A DNA stretch of 64,000 bases from Hordeum vulgare subsp. vulgare (taxonomy: Eukaryota > Streptophyta > Magnoliopsida > Poales > Poaceae), in contig NC_058520.1 in assembly GCF_904849725.1 (NCBI RefSeq), positions 345,523,670-345,587,669 on the forward strand, read 5' to 3'. The notes under the pieces are model-generated. The model had not been told where the DNA came from. It saw only the letters and a list, made by a program, of their open reading frames with translations, and did no database searches. Both the position numbers and the translations under genes were made by a program. Below, one piece after another: positions 10,351-20,572 of the stretch; within the stretch, counting starts at the first letter, position 1, and each line of letters opens with the position of its first letter.

Positions 10351-11564
10351 CTGCAAACAAGAGGCAACACTTCAGTGTTTCAATTAAGTGTGTGTGTAAT
10401 GTGAGGCCAAACCTGGTGCCACGAAATATGCTTTTGATGTCTTATAATCGGCTCTAATGTCGCGCAAGGCAATTCTAAAGAAAAAAAAAATATTCTGTAA
10501 TTCAGCAGTCTATTTCAACGTTTCAACAAACTCCAGGAAGGTTATCCCCAAGGATGTTTTCTTGCTACATAAACAAGCAGTGAATATATTTGCTTCGATG
10601 CCCACACATGATAAGTCATCTGTTCCCTACTCCCCGAGTCCTGATTAAACGCTAAGTTGTTAATAACTGTGTAAACTTCAATGACTAGGTGCGACACAAA
10701 AAAGGTTAGCTTGCTGGATTTACATTTGCCACTCATGGCATTGTGACTAACATCTTCATCATTGTTTCTCTCATGTGGTGCCTGCCTACACCACAACCAT
10801 ATTACATCATGTAAAAGCTAATACATAAAATTGTAAGTTGCATAGTTGTTTAGTCAAGTCGGTGTGCTATACTCTGCCCCGAACCCCCCAAGAGTTCATG
10901 GTTCATAATAGAAATAAATCTTCGAGCTACAAAAATTATAACCATGTAAACAAAGATAACAATACAGAAACAATCATCTATATACTCTCATGAAAAGAAA
11001 GAGATCAAAAAACTCTTGACACAACCAAGTCTTAAAAGATGGCAGTTCATACAACCCAGCTCACTGCAAATCAAACCGGATTTGCAACCAGCCCCAAACC
11101 AGGAAATGTTATGGATGTGATTATTATATAAGTGGTAACATGTTCTCTTTCACCAAAATCCATTCAAGTGACGCAAGCAGGTAATGGTAGACGAAGGATG
11201 GAGGAGTGGAAATAGCGGAGGGGTTTAATGCCCATCTAGCAGCAACCAAGGTTGTTTATCGGTAAGTAAATTTCACAAAGAAAAACCTTAGTTACATTAG
11301 TTTATTTATGACATGACTCTCCATGCTGCTTGGGTAGAAACATTGTTATCTTATTCTGCTGCTCGGTCATGTCATCAGAAGCTACTCCATACATCCATGA
11401 TACAGCAACTCTATTAAACCCCTAGCTGCACAACCTATCTTGACAACATGACCACAATACCACTACCACCCTTCTCTTTAGGTGGGCTTGCTAGATTGCA
11501 CATTCACCACTAGCAAATATCAGTCATTTAACTTAAGATCAATGCTGGCTACCAATATCTTTTA

Positions 11565-12952
11565 TTTTTTCGAGAAAACGCAAAAGAATTTGCGTTTCAT
11601 TGCATTGAACAGGAAGAAGACATCGGGGGTACAACCTCCAGAAAGGAGGGACACACACGCGCACACACACACACCACCGTCCTCACCAAGCGACTACAAC
11701 TAGGGAAGGAGGTGCCCTCAGCTACAGACACACAACGACATTAGGCCTCGCCCTGCCGCCATTGCGAGACACCTCTAGGGACAATTGCAGCTCCAGGACT
11801 GCCCAGGCCAACGTACCTCACACCCATGTGCCTAGGATCGGCGGGTGAAAGGCAGGGCCTGATAGAAACTGGTGTAGCAATCGTTGGGGGAGGGCCGGCG
11901 CTGGCAAACAACTGCTCCCTGTTCAACTGTCTACGCCAACGGTGCATCACCAGCCACCATCTGCCGCATCAAGTACTCCGCTTGCAGCCAAAGCAGCGCC
12001 CTCAAGAGGGTAACGGCGTTGAGACGCCGCCGCTGCCCGGTCCAGGAGGCCGGACCTAGGATTTCTCCCGGTGCTCGAGGAGGAGGTCCGGTCAGGGGTC
12101 ATGCCAACGCCTCCAAGGAGGTGACGGCACCCTCGGGCGTCGCCGTTGACAGCGCAGGCCGTCGCTGCGCGGGGATTTCGCCCCGACCCATGAGCAAGGA
12201 CCTCAGATGCAGATGCAGACCAGACATGACGAAGAACGTTGGAGAAGACGGAAGCACATGGAGAGGGAAGCCTAGGAACGTCGGTAGTCGCAGGTTTGGG
12301 CACCGGCCAGCGCAGCGCCAGCAGGCCGGCCACCACCGGGAGCGCGTCCAGCAGGCGACAACGATCACCTGCACCGCGCCGCCACCGCGCCGGCCCGCAG
12401 CCTCCGCCGCCGGGATTCGCCGTGGCACAGCATCGCAGCAACCGTCAGGGTCACCGCGCGTGTGCACAACCCAGCGGCAACCACCGGGGACGGCTGGGAG
12501 GGGTGGGAGGAGGGAGAAGGGTGGGTGGGGGCAGAGTGGTTGACTCGGGCCAAGGCGGGCCCATGCGGCCTAGATCTGGGCGCCCCCAGCTCTGCCGCTC
12601 GCTGCAGCGGCCGGCAGCCGCCGTAGCAGCGCCTCCGCGCACACGCACCGCGCCATCTCGACCTCTCCTGCACGCGGACAGCTTTCCGGCGCGCCACCAC
12701 AGGCTCCCACCGCTCCAGCGCGCGAGCACGTTCTCACCGCTCCAGCGCGCGAGCACGCGAACAAGGGCCCCGCCGCCGCCGTCCACCGACGAGGGCATCA
12801 CCCACCAGCATCCTCCGGAGGCGGCGAGGGGAGGGAGGGGGCTTGGGTGGCGGCTAGGGTTTCGCCACCCGAGTCGCCCCTGGGAGCGACGCGGGGGCCG
12901 AGTCTCAGTCCCCACAACCCAGGAGGTGCAAAATTCAATCACATTAGGTATC
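11565..12952 (-). mobile_element. Non-autonomous non-LTR retroposon (LINE-derived)
   Basis: It is flanked by a perfect 17-bp target duplication, gctaccaatatctttta, at 11548-11564 and 12953-12969. The minus-strand 3' end finishes with a hairpin (AAACGCAAA...TTTGCGTTT) and CGAAAAAA, as plant LINEs do; a variable-length long TSD plus an A tail indicates target-primed insertion. The body is 1388 bp, very GC-rich, begins with a stretch resembling a promoter/5'-UTR leader, and encodes no reverse transcriptase or endonuclease. Long open frames on both strands are composition artefacts. It contains a 27-bp tandem repeat at 12708-12761. It depends on an autonomous LINE in trans. Confidence 0.8.
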
Positions 12953-12999
12953 GCTACCAATATCTTTTAACTACTTAAGTTGGAAATTAGTTGCATACT

Positions 13000-13173
13000 C
13001 ATAAATGTGGTGATCCATTAGGGTTGCTTTTTGTTTACCTAACATGCCAAGCACCACCTCGCCATTCAAATCAGTCCATACTTGTTCATAAATGTGGTGA
13101 TCCATTAGGATTGCTTTCTGTTTACCCGACATGCCAATCACCACCTCGCCATTCAAACTAGTCCATCCTTGTT
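13000..13173. repeat. Tandem duplication, 2 x 87 bp
   Basis: Unit 1 (13000-13086) and unit 2 (13087-13173) both start cataaatgtggtgatcc and are about 90 % identical by eye. The 87-bp period keeps frame, so the minus strand shows a repetitive short open frame, but stops close it immediately outside and I do not regard it as coding. Confidence 0.85.
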
Positions 13174-13381
13174 ACCAAAGTTTAGATAGCGCTCATGGAA
13201 GCCAAAACAACTATACTAAAGGACCTTTAAAACATCAACCAGCTTACTGTACCTAATTACTCGTTCGAGTTTCATGTAAGAGAGTTAGGGTTACATTGTT
13301 CTAGCTCACAGTATGAGATGCATGTGGTTCTACATGTTGTCGAATATAGTAGTTTACTTCAGTCAATCATTGGCATAAGTT

Positions 13382-13402
13382 TTGGGGGGGGGGGGGGGGG
13401 GG
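13382..13402. repeat. Poly-G tract
   Basis: About 20 consecutive G in an AT-rich intron-like stretch. It could form a G-quadruplex and is also a likely site of length error in sequencing. Confidence 0.7.
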
Positions 13403-14162
13403 CAGAGTCTGATATTCAGTAGATTCAAAATAAGATCAAAGGTAAGTGATGCACGAGATTGACTGACAGGGACATTTTTAGCTTAACAATCACTCGGAAA
13501 ACCCTCGGTGCCGTGAATGCGTTAGTGAAACCTGAACATGCAGTAAATGAATAATTGTTTACCAGTACAGTTCAATAATAGTGACATCAGTTTGATAGAA
13601 CAGCATGAGATGAACAACTGATGCTTGACTCGAGAAATGAACTGAAGTTTGGGAGCTCATAATTCTTGAGTTGTGCAACAGCAAAATAGGAGTCTTTCAT
13701 TTTACACTGCAAGGATCATGGTTAACAACTAACAACCTTTCATTTGAAATTTGATTTCCTTTTTTGTACTTCTTCCATGGCAGATAACTCAAATTATTTA
13801 AGAATTATACCCTGTATCCCTGTCCTACTGTCCAAGGTGTTACAAAGCTATTTTACAGCTTGTATTCTTCAGTTGCAAAGCTATTTTGCCACAAGCAAGC
13901 CTGCCTTGACTTAATTCCAATGGTAGTACTGAAAGCAACTGAGATATTAATTAATGACTGCAATACCAAAAATTATATTTTGTTTATCTGGAAAACATCT
14001 TGATATTAAAGGATTATAGTTAGTTATGGAAATGGAAAATTATAGAAAATAAACAAGCAATAACAAGAGGTGAACTCAAATCGTAAAAAGAAGAAGCAGT
14101 TAAGCATCGAGATGTAGCGCAATGCAATTGTAAACAAGAAATTTAGTTGAATCCCACTATAT

Positions 14163-14461
14163 TGTTAAATTATGATCCAAATTCTACCGTATTGGACTAG
14201 ACGTAGTACAAACGGTGTGGGCCTTTGCGTTTGTACTGACGCATACGAGTATAACTCATTTACTTGTCCTCCAAGGACTCTCATGTATTGCCCCTCATAT
14301 ATACTCCATGTAGTCGCACCTAAAGACGGCCTGTCTTTCGTGCTTGTAATACTTCACCCTCATAGTGATTGCGCCTTCGTGCGTCCGTGGTTTTCTCCCG
14401 CAAGGGTTTCCACGTAAAAATCCGTGTCTCTCGTGTCTCGTTGATCTCGTTTTATCTAACA
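14163..14461 (+). repeat. 5' LTR of element T
   Basis: TG...CA ends, 299 bp. It is followed directly by agTGGTATCAGAGCC. TATATATA-like sequence (catatatact, about 14297) may be the TATA box. Confidence 0.93.
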
Positions 14462-14463
14462 AG

Positions 14464-14476
14464 TGGTATCAGAGCC
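14464..14476 (+). other. Primer-binding site of element T
   Basis: TGGTATCAGAGCC, a perfect match to the complement of the initiator-methionine tRNA 3' end, two bases after the LTR. Confidence 0.92.
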
Positions 14477-15081
14477 AGGTTCGTAGATACAAGATTTGAG
14501 ACGGGAGTTAGGGTTGCGTCTGCCGCCGGACACGACCTAGCTATCCGAAGCCGGATCGATTTAGAAGCCGAGTTCGACAGGTTTTCGCCGAGCCGCTGTA
14601 GTCGTATAAATCCGTCGAAGCCGCCACTGTTAACTATCGTCGAGTTGCGCTGCTGCTCCACGCTTAGCAAGTCGCCGAGTTGCTGCGGTCCCCTCTGCCG
14701 CCAGCCACGCCTCGTCCACCAAACCACATCGACCTGATCCCGGTTCCCAGCGCAGCCACGCGCCAGGAGCCCACCGTGCCGCTGCTCACGTCCAAGTTGC
14801 TGCTGCTGAGTTGCCGTCCACCGAAACCGAAGCAACTCTATCGCTGCGCATCGCAGCCCCTATTCCTGTCCGTTGCTGCTGGAGATAATTGATCAATCAT
14901 CCATCCATCAGCACGTGACGATACTAGTATAAAGTACTAGTTGGTCTCTTATCTTCTATTGCTACATCTACCCAAGAGCTACCAGGTGCTATTTATCCTA
15001 TTTCGTTTCATCCGCATATCAATTCTATCAAGAATTTTTCTGTCGGCTTGTACTACTTTGTGTACACAGATTTATCTACTC

Positions 15082-18000
15082 ATGGCATCCATGAAGTACG
15101 ATCTTCCGTTGTTGGATCGTGACACAAGGTTTACCCTATGACAAGTCAAGATGCGGGCGTTGTTGGCGCATGCCGACTATGATGATGCACTGGATAGTTT
15201 TAGGAAGAATAGAATTGAGGATTGGACTGCTGAGGAGAAACGAAGGGACCGTAAGGCTTTGTCACAAATTCAACTCCATTTGCATGATAATATTTTGCAG
15301 GAAGTTTTGAGCGAGAAAACTGCCGCCGCTCTATGGTTAAAGGTGGAAGGGATTTGCATGACAAAAGATCTCACCAGCAAAAGTAAGAACGGCCAGAGGG
15401 GCCGGTCGCAATCCAGAGACAAGAAGCAGTCTTGCAAGAGAGACGGGCATGACATCTCAGAATGTTTCAAGTTGCAGAACAAGGAAAAGAGGAACGACAC
15501 ATATAAACCGAAAGGTAACAAACAAGGTGAAAATTCTGCTAATGTTGCTCGTGATGAAAGTTCCGATGATGCTCTTGTTGTTATTGCTGGATGTGCTGAG
15601 ACCAATGATGAGTGGGTACTTGATACTGCTTGTACTTTTCATATGTGCCCGCATAGAGATTGGTTTACTACTTTTGATTCTACTACTGCTGCTGGTTCCG
15701 TTTTGGGTTTTGATAATTCATCATACAAGATTGAAGGCATAGGTTCCATTCGAATCAAGATGTTTGATGGCACAATCAGAACTTTGACAGATGTTTGGTA
15801 TATTCCGAAGATGAAGAGAAATCTTATCTCTGTGAGTGCCCTTGATGCAAAGGGATACAAGTATTCAGGTGGAGATAGCGTTTTGAAGGTCACCAAAGGT
15901 TCTCTCATTGTGATGAAAGGTGACTTAAGTTCGGCCAATGGTCTTTTTTACCTTCGAGGTTCTACCGTTTCAGGTAACGCTACTCCGGTTATTTCAAAGA
16001 ATTCTAATTGTGATGCTTCTAACCTTTGGCATATGCGTCTTGGACATATGAGTGAACTTGGTTTGGCAGAGTTAAATAAGAGAGGTCTTCTTAAAGGATA
16101 CCAAAGGTAAATTGAAATTTTGTGAGCATTGTATCTTCGGCAAGCACAAGAGGGTGAAGTTCAACACTTCGACTCATACAACTGAAGGTATTCTTGATTA
16201 GTGCATTCTGATTTATGGGGACCATCTCGCAGAAAGTCACTAGGTGGTGCTAGTTACATGTTGACTATTATTGATGATTATTCGAGAAAGGTTTGGCCTT
16301 ATTTCTTGAAGCATAAATGGCAAGCTTTCTCAGCTTTTAAGGAGTGGAAGATTATGATTGAGAGACAAACTGAAAAGAAGGTAAAAATACTTCGCATTGA
16401 TAATGGTATGGAATTCTGTTCTAAGAAATTTGGGAATTACTGCAAGTCTGAAGGCATTGTCAGACACCACACCGTTCCTTATACTCCTCAACAAAATGGT
16501 GTTGCTGAGCGTATGAACAGGACCATTATTTCCAGAGCCCGTTGCATGTTGTCCAATGCAGGTTTGCATAGGCGTTTTTGGGTGAGGCCGCTTCCACTGC
16601 TTGTTATCTCATCAACCGTTCACCATCTATTCCTCTTAATAAGAAAATTCCAATTGAGGTATGGTCTGGTTCACCTGCTGATTATTCACAGTTGAGGGTT
16701 TTTGGGTGCACTGCTTATGCTCATGTTGATAATGGAAAATTGGAGCCAAGGGTTGTTAAGTGCATCTTTCTTGGTTATAAATCTGGTGTTAAAGGTTTTA
16801 AATTGTGGAATCCTGAAACACAAAAGATTGTTATTAGCAGGAACGTTATCTTTAATGAATCTGCTATGTTACATGATGTTTCATCTACTAATGTTCCTCT
16901 TGAGAGTGAACAGCAGTCTACTGTTCAGCAGCCTACTGTTCAGGTGGAGCATGTTATTGATTCAGGTGATACTTCTGATAAGGAAAATGTTGATGCACAT
17001 GACGATCCCGTCTTTGATGATGAACATGTCACTCCAAATCAGCCTATTGTTCCACCCGGTTGGAATCTCGCACGTGACAGAGTTAGGCGGGGTATTAATG
17101 CACCTGAAAGGTTAATTGAGGAGTGCAATATTGTTTCTTTCGCTTTATCTGTTGCAGAAGAAATTGAAGGTAATGCTGAGCCTTCTTCATATTCCGAGGC
17201 TATTATTTCTGGTGATAGTAATAAGTGGATGACTGCTATGCATGATGAGATGGAATCGCTTGAAAAGAATGGCACTTGGGATTTGGTAAGATTACCTAGA
17301 GAGAAGAAACCTATTCGTTGCAAGTGGGTTTTCAAAATAAAGGAAGGTGTTTCTCCTAATGATGAGGCAAGATATAAAGCAAGGTTGGTTGCTAAAGGTT
17401 ATAGCCAAATTCCAGGTATTGACTATAACGAAGTCTTTTCTCCTGTTGTGAAGCATAGCTCTATTCGCACTTTACTTAGTATTGTTGCCATGAATGATTT
17501 TGAGCTTGAACAATTGGATGTTAAAACTGCATTCTTACATGGAGAATTAGAAGAGGATATTTATATGGAACAACCTGAAGGTTTTGTTATTCCTGGAAAA
17601 GAAAAGCTTGTCTGTAAGTTAAAGAAATCTCTTTATGGATTGAAGCAATCCCCTCGACAGTGGTACAAGAGATTTGACACCTTTATGCTCTCTCAAGGTT
17701 TCAATCGGTCTAATTATGATAGCTGTGTTTATTTGAAAACTGTCAATGGTTCAGCTATTTATTTGCTCCTTTATGTTGATGATATGTTAATTGTTGCAAA
17801 GAGCATGTCAGAGATTGATGAACTAAAGAAGCAATTGAGTAATGAATTTGAGATGAAGGATTTGGGTGCAGCAAAGAAAATACTTGGCATGGAAATATCC
17901 AGAGATAGACCGTCTGGAAAATTATATCTCAGTCAGAAGGGATATATTGATAAAGTTCTTCGTCGTTTTAATACGCATAATGCCAAGCCAGTAAGTACTC

Positions 18001-18734
18001 CGTTAGCTGCACACTTCAAATTATCATCAGCCTTATGTCCTGAGTCAGATGCAGATATTGAGTACATGTCTAGAGTTCCCTATTCAAGTGCAGTTGGTTC
18101 ACTTATGTATGTCATGGTTTGTTCTCGTCCGGATTTATCTTATGCACTGAGTGTTGTTAGTAGATACATGGCTAATCCTGGAAAAGAGCATTGGAATGCA
18201 GTTCAGTGGATTTTCAGATACCTACGAGGTACTTCTAATGCTTATTTAGAGTTTGGGAAAACTGGAGATGGACTTGTTGGTTTTGTTGATTCTGATTTTG
18301 CTGGTGATTTGGATAAGAGAAGATCGCTCGCAGGTTATGTTTTCACCATTGGTGGTTGTGTTGTGAGTTGGAGAGCAACTTTACAGTCTATTTTGGCTTG
18401 TTCCACTACTGATGCCGAGTATATGGCTATTTCTGAGGCATGCAAAGAAGCTATCTGGTTGAGAGGTTTGTACACTAAGCTTTGTGAAGATTCATCTTGC
18501 CCTACCATATTTTCTGACAGTCAAAGTGCTATATATCTTACAAAGAATCCAATGTATCATGAGAGAACAAAACACATTGATGTCAGATTTCACTACGTTC
18601 GAGATGTTGTTGCTAAAGGTGATTTGAAGGTATGCAAGATAAGTACTCATGATAATCCAGCTGATATGATGACAAAGCCAGTTCCTACCAACAAGTTTGA
18701 GCTTTGCTCAGGCTTAGTTGGTATTTCTCACTAG
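15082..18734 (+). pseudogene. gag-pol of element T with one nonsense codon and three frameshifts
   Basis: The ATG at 15082 opens the Gag N-terminus, closed by TGA at 15139 where the family has Trp. Gag resumes at 15151 but lacks most of the capsid: the frame passes from DLTSK straight into an RGRSQSRDKK basic stretch and a zinc knuckle (CKRDGHDISEC) whose first Cys is missing. Protease (LDTACTFHM) and the integrase zinc domain follow. Single-base losses near 16100, 16197 and 16582 shift the frame. The integrase core keeps D, D, E (HSDLWGPS, RIDNGMEF, GVAERMNR). From 16581 the RT-RNase H part is open to the natural stop at 18732, with LDVKTAFLHG, YVDDML and DAEYMAI. Apart from the four breaks it is well preserved. 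Confidence 0.9.
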
Positions 18735-18830
18735 TCCTATGGACTTTGACGCACAAGGTGTTTATGCTGATTTGGATGGAGTTATTCACTTTCTTCGACT
18801 ACTGGAGGGAATTTGGCTCAAGGTGGAGAT

Positions 18831-19130
18831 TGTTAAATTATGATCCAAATTCTACCGTATTGAACTAGACGTAGTACAAACGGTGTGGGTCTTTGCGTTG
18901 GTACCGACGCGTACGAGTACAACTCGTTTACTTGTCCTCCAAGGACTCTCATGTATTGCCCCTCATATATACTCCATGTAGTCGCACCTAAAGACGGCAT
19001 GTCGTCTCGTGCTTGTAATACTCCACCCTCATAGTGATTGCGCCTTCTTGCGTCCGTGGTTTTCTCCCGCAAGGGTTCCCACGTAAAAATCCGTGTCTCT
19101 CATGTCTCGTTGATCTCGTTTTATCTAACA
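18831..19130 (+). repeat. 3' LTR of element T
   Basis: 300 bp, preceded by the purine-rich AAGGTGGAGAT. About 15 differences from the 5' LTR. Confidence 0.93.
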
Positions 19131-19409
19131 ATGTAGTTACTGAAACTAGTCAAAATTCGAAACAGTTGGCACACCACCAATCCAAACTACCAAACATCGA
19201 CATCCAGTCCTTAATATGTCCATATCCTTCCAAATTTAGTTGAATCCCACTATGTAGTTACTGATCCTAGTAGTACCGTGAACTGAAAATCGAGAAATCA
19301 TTACAACGTAGAGGCTCTGTTCTTATAAGGTACTCGTGGAAGCATGCAGTATACAGGAAAGAAAGAGGCATGATATATCACGGAAGCACTAATAAAACAT
19401 ACCTTGTTA

Positions 19410-19880
19410 CTAAGAGTCGGCCTTGGCGGGGCATTCGAGGCTGGCGTTGAAGTGGCGCGCGGGGAACTTGGCGGAGACGGAGCCCACCTCGAAGACGAGC
19501 TCGTCTCCATCGGCGCGGATCCCGGTGATGGACCACCAGCGGAAGAAGGCCCTGACGCGGATGCCGCTGAGACCGGAGATGCGACGGTCGTCGAGGTGGC
19601 CGGTGAGGTGGTCGTTGAAGTTGGCGAGGTAGCTCCCCGCCGGCAGCACGATGCGGCAGCTGGAGTCGAGGTCTACGGCGAAGTCCCCCGAGCCGGCATC
19701 GAGCGTGTAGCCGCGAACGTTGGCCGGGAGCAGGCCGCGCGGGAAGCCACGGAGGCGGAGCTCGTCGTACGCGGTGGCGTTGGGGGTGGGCCTGGAGGCG
19801 TCGGAGCGGGCGAGCAGGAGGAGGAAGGCCGCGGCGAGGAGGGCGGCGAGAAGGAAGCGGGATTGGGAGGGTTTCGCCAT
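19410..19880 (-). CDS. DUF538 domain secreted protein
   Basis: A complete 156-residue protein. Residues 1-28 form a signal peptide (basic start, then LLAALLAAAFLLLLA, likely cleavage near DASR), so it should enter the secretory pathway. Residues about 37-150 are a DUF538 domain: YDELRLRGFPRGLLP, then beta-rich segments with FAVDLDSSCRIVLP and the FFRWWSITGI block. Two sequons (N34-A-T, N145-A-S) and two Cys (75, 150) suit an extracellular protein. Length is normal for the family, whose function is poorly known and has been linked to stress responses. The start is chosen because A at -3 and G at +4 give good context and the signal peptide follows directly. No disabling change is visible. GC-rich, unlike the surrounding introns. 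A TATA box sits about 185 bp upstream in a transposon target duplication, and a splice donor lies just after the stop. Confidence 0.9.
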   Translation of the reverse strand: MAKPSQSRFLLAALLAAAFLLLLARSDASRPTPNATAYDELRLRGFPRGLLPANVRGYTLDAGSGDFAVDLDSSCRIVLPAGSYLANFNDHLTGHLDDRRISGLSGIRVRAFFRWWSITGIRADGDELVFEVGSVSAKFPARHFNASLECPAKADS

Positions 19881-20063
19881 TTTGGTGAGTCTAAGCCTGG
19901 AAGGGAAGGGAGGGAGACGTGGAACTATGGAAGAATCTGGAGTCGGGCCGGGAGGCCGGAGGAGGTGGCTGATGGTTAACCAACACGCGGGCTTCTTCCT
20001 CCTCGTGCACACAGTCGGTAGTTGACTTTTCTTATTGAAGAAAAAATCGACATATATGAATGG

Positions 20064-20072
20064 ATTTTTATA
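20064..20072 (-). promoter_or_regulatory. TATA box of the DUF538 gene, equal to the MULE target duplication
   Basis: The minus strand reads TATAAAAAT, preceded by CTC from the end of the Mutator-like element. The same nine bases occur at 21760-21768 on the other side of the element. Spacing predicts a transcription start near 20035 and a 5' UTR of about 155 bp. Use as the promoter is inferred. Confidence 0.6.
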
Positions 20073-20183
20073 GAGAAAATGGCTTATATACCACTGAAAC
20101 AAGCATCAACTGCTCATTTGACATCGAACAAAGCTCCGGTGCTCATATACCAGTAACAAACGGATTCTAGTGCTTGTATGCCA
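20073..20183. repeat. Left terminal inverted repeat of the MULE
   Basis: It pairs with 21649-21759 in reverse complement, with about 13 mismatches over 111 bp. As the end nearest the DUF538 TATA box it now forms the immediate upstream promoter region. Confidence 0.92.
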
Positions 20184-20572
20184 CTTGTTGTTAGAACAAC
20201 GTTAGCTCGCTGTTCTTAGAGGCCAAAATGACTTGTTTACCCCGAGTGGCAAATAAGCAACAATGAGAGAACATATCTAGGAAAAAACTACTGCATTTTG
20301 CCTGTAATTTCAGCATTTCAGCAAAACAACAATGTACATATAACAGTATCAGCATATATGTACTTCAGCTATAGAATAATACTCATCGAAGTTCACATCA
20401 TTTAGAAAGCATTCAGCAAACACCAAATTCAGTCATGCATAAGTAAACTCAAGTTTTCATCCCTATCAAAAGACCACAACCGAGAGTAGGTTGTTCACAT
20501 AAGCAAAGTCTATAAATAAATTAGACATGAAGAGTTGCGATATGTAAATAATATGTGAAATGTTGTTGAATA

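Larger units (their letters stand above)
14163..19130 (+). mobile_element. Element T: complete Ty1/copia retrotransposon (Tnt1/Tork-like), inactive
   Basis: It has two LTRs of 299 and 300 bp (TGTTAAAT...CTAACA), a perfect initiator-Met primer-binding site, a purine-rich tract before the 3' LTR, and gag-pol between. The total is 4968 bp. The LTRs differ at about 15 positions by eye (about 95 % identity), which suggests an insertion a couple of million years old at usual grass rates. It lies antisense inside the proposed DUF538 intron. A clean 5-bp target duplication is not visible (tatat before, atgta after), but an uninterrupted duplicate of the target region occurs at 19237-19266. Confidence 0.92.
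10351..19402 (-). other. Putative 9-kb 3'-UTR intron of the DUF538 gene
   Basis: The donor AACAAG/GTATGT (GT at 19402-19401, minus strand) lies six bases after the TAG stop, and the proposed acceptor is at 10351-10352. Because the junction is so close to the stop it should not trigger nonsense-mediated decay. About 70 % of the intron is insertions: the retroposon at 11565-12952 and copia element T at 14163-19130. The rest (10351-11547, 12970-14162, 19131-19402) is AT-rich, low-complexity intron-like sequence with no other gene signal. A shorter alternative, an unspliced gene ending near 19390, cannot be excluded. Confidence 0.4.

Noticed and set aside
11884..12970. Several long overlapping open frames on both strands of the GC-rich block
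   Set aside because: They lie wholly inside the retroposon with the 17-bp duplication, are low in complexity and overlap one another in all frames, as expected from high GC.
12971..13156. Small repetitive protein on the minus strand
   Set aside because: It depends on a non-ATG start, stops lie directly upstream, and the repetition is explained by an 87-bp tandem duplication.
14464..14476. tRNA-like sequence
   Set aside because: It is only the primer-binding site complementary to the initiator tRNA 3' end. No cloverleaf is present here or at the other primer sites.
19404..19979. Plus-strand 191-codon Gly/Glu-rich frame
   Set aside because: It is an exact antisense shadow of the DUF538 coding sequence, which has a signal peptide and a known domain.
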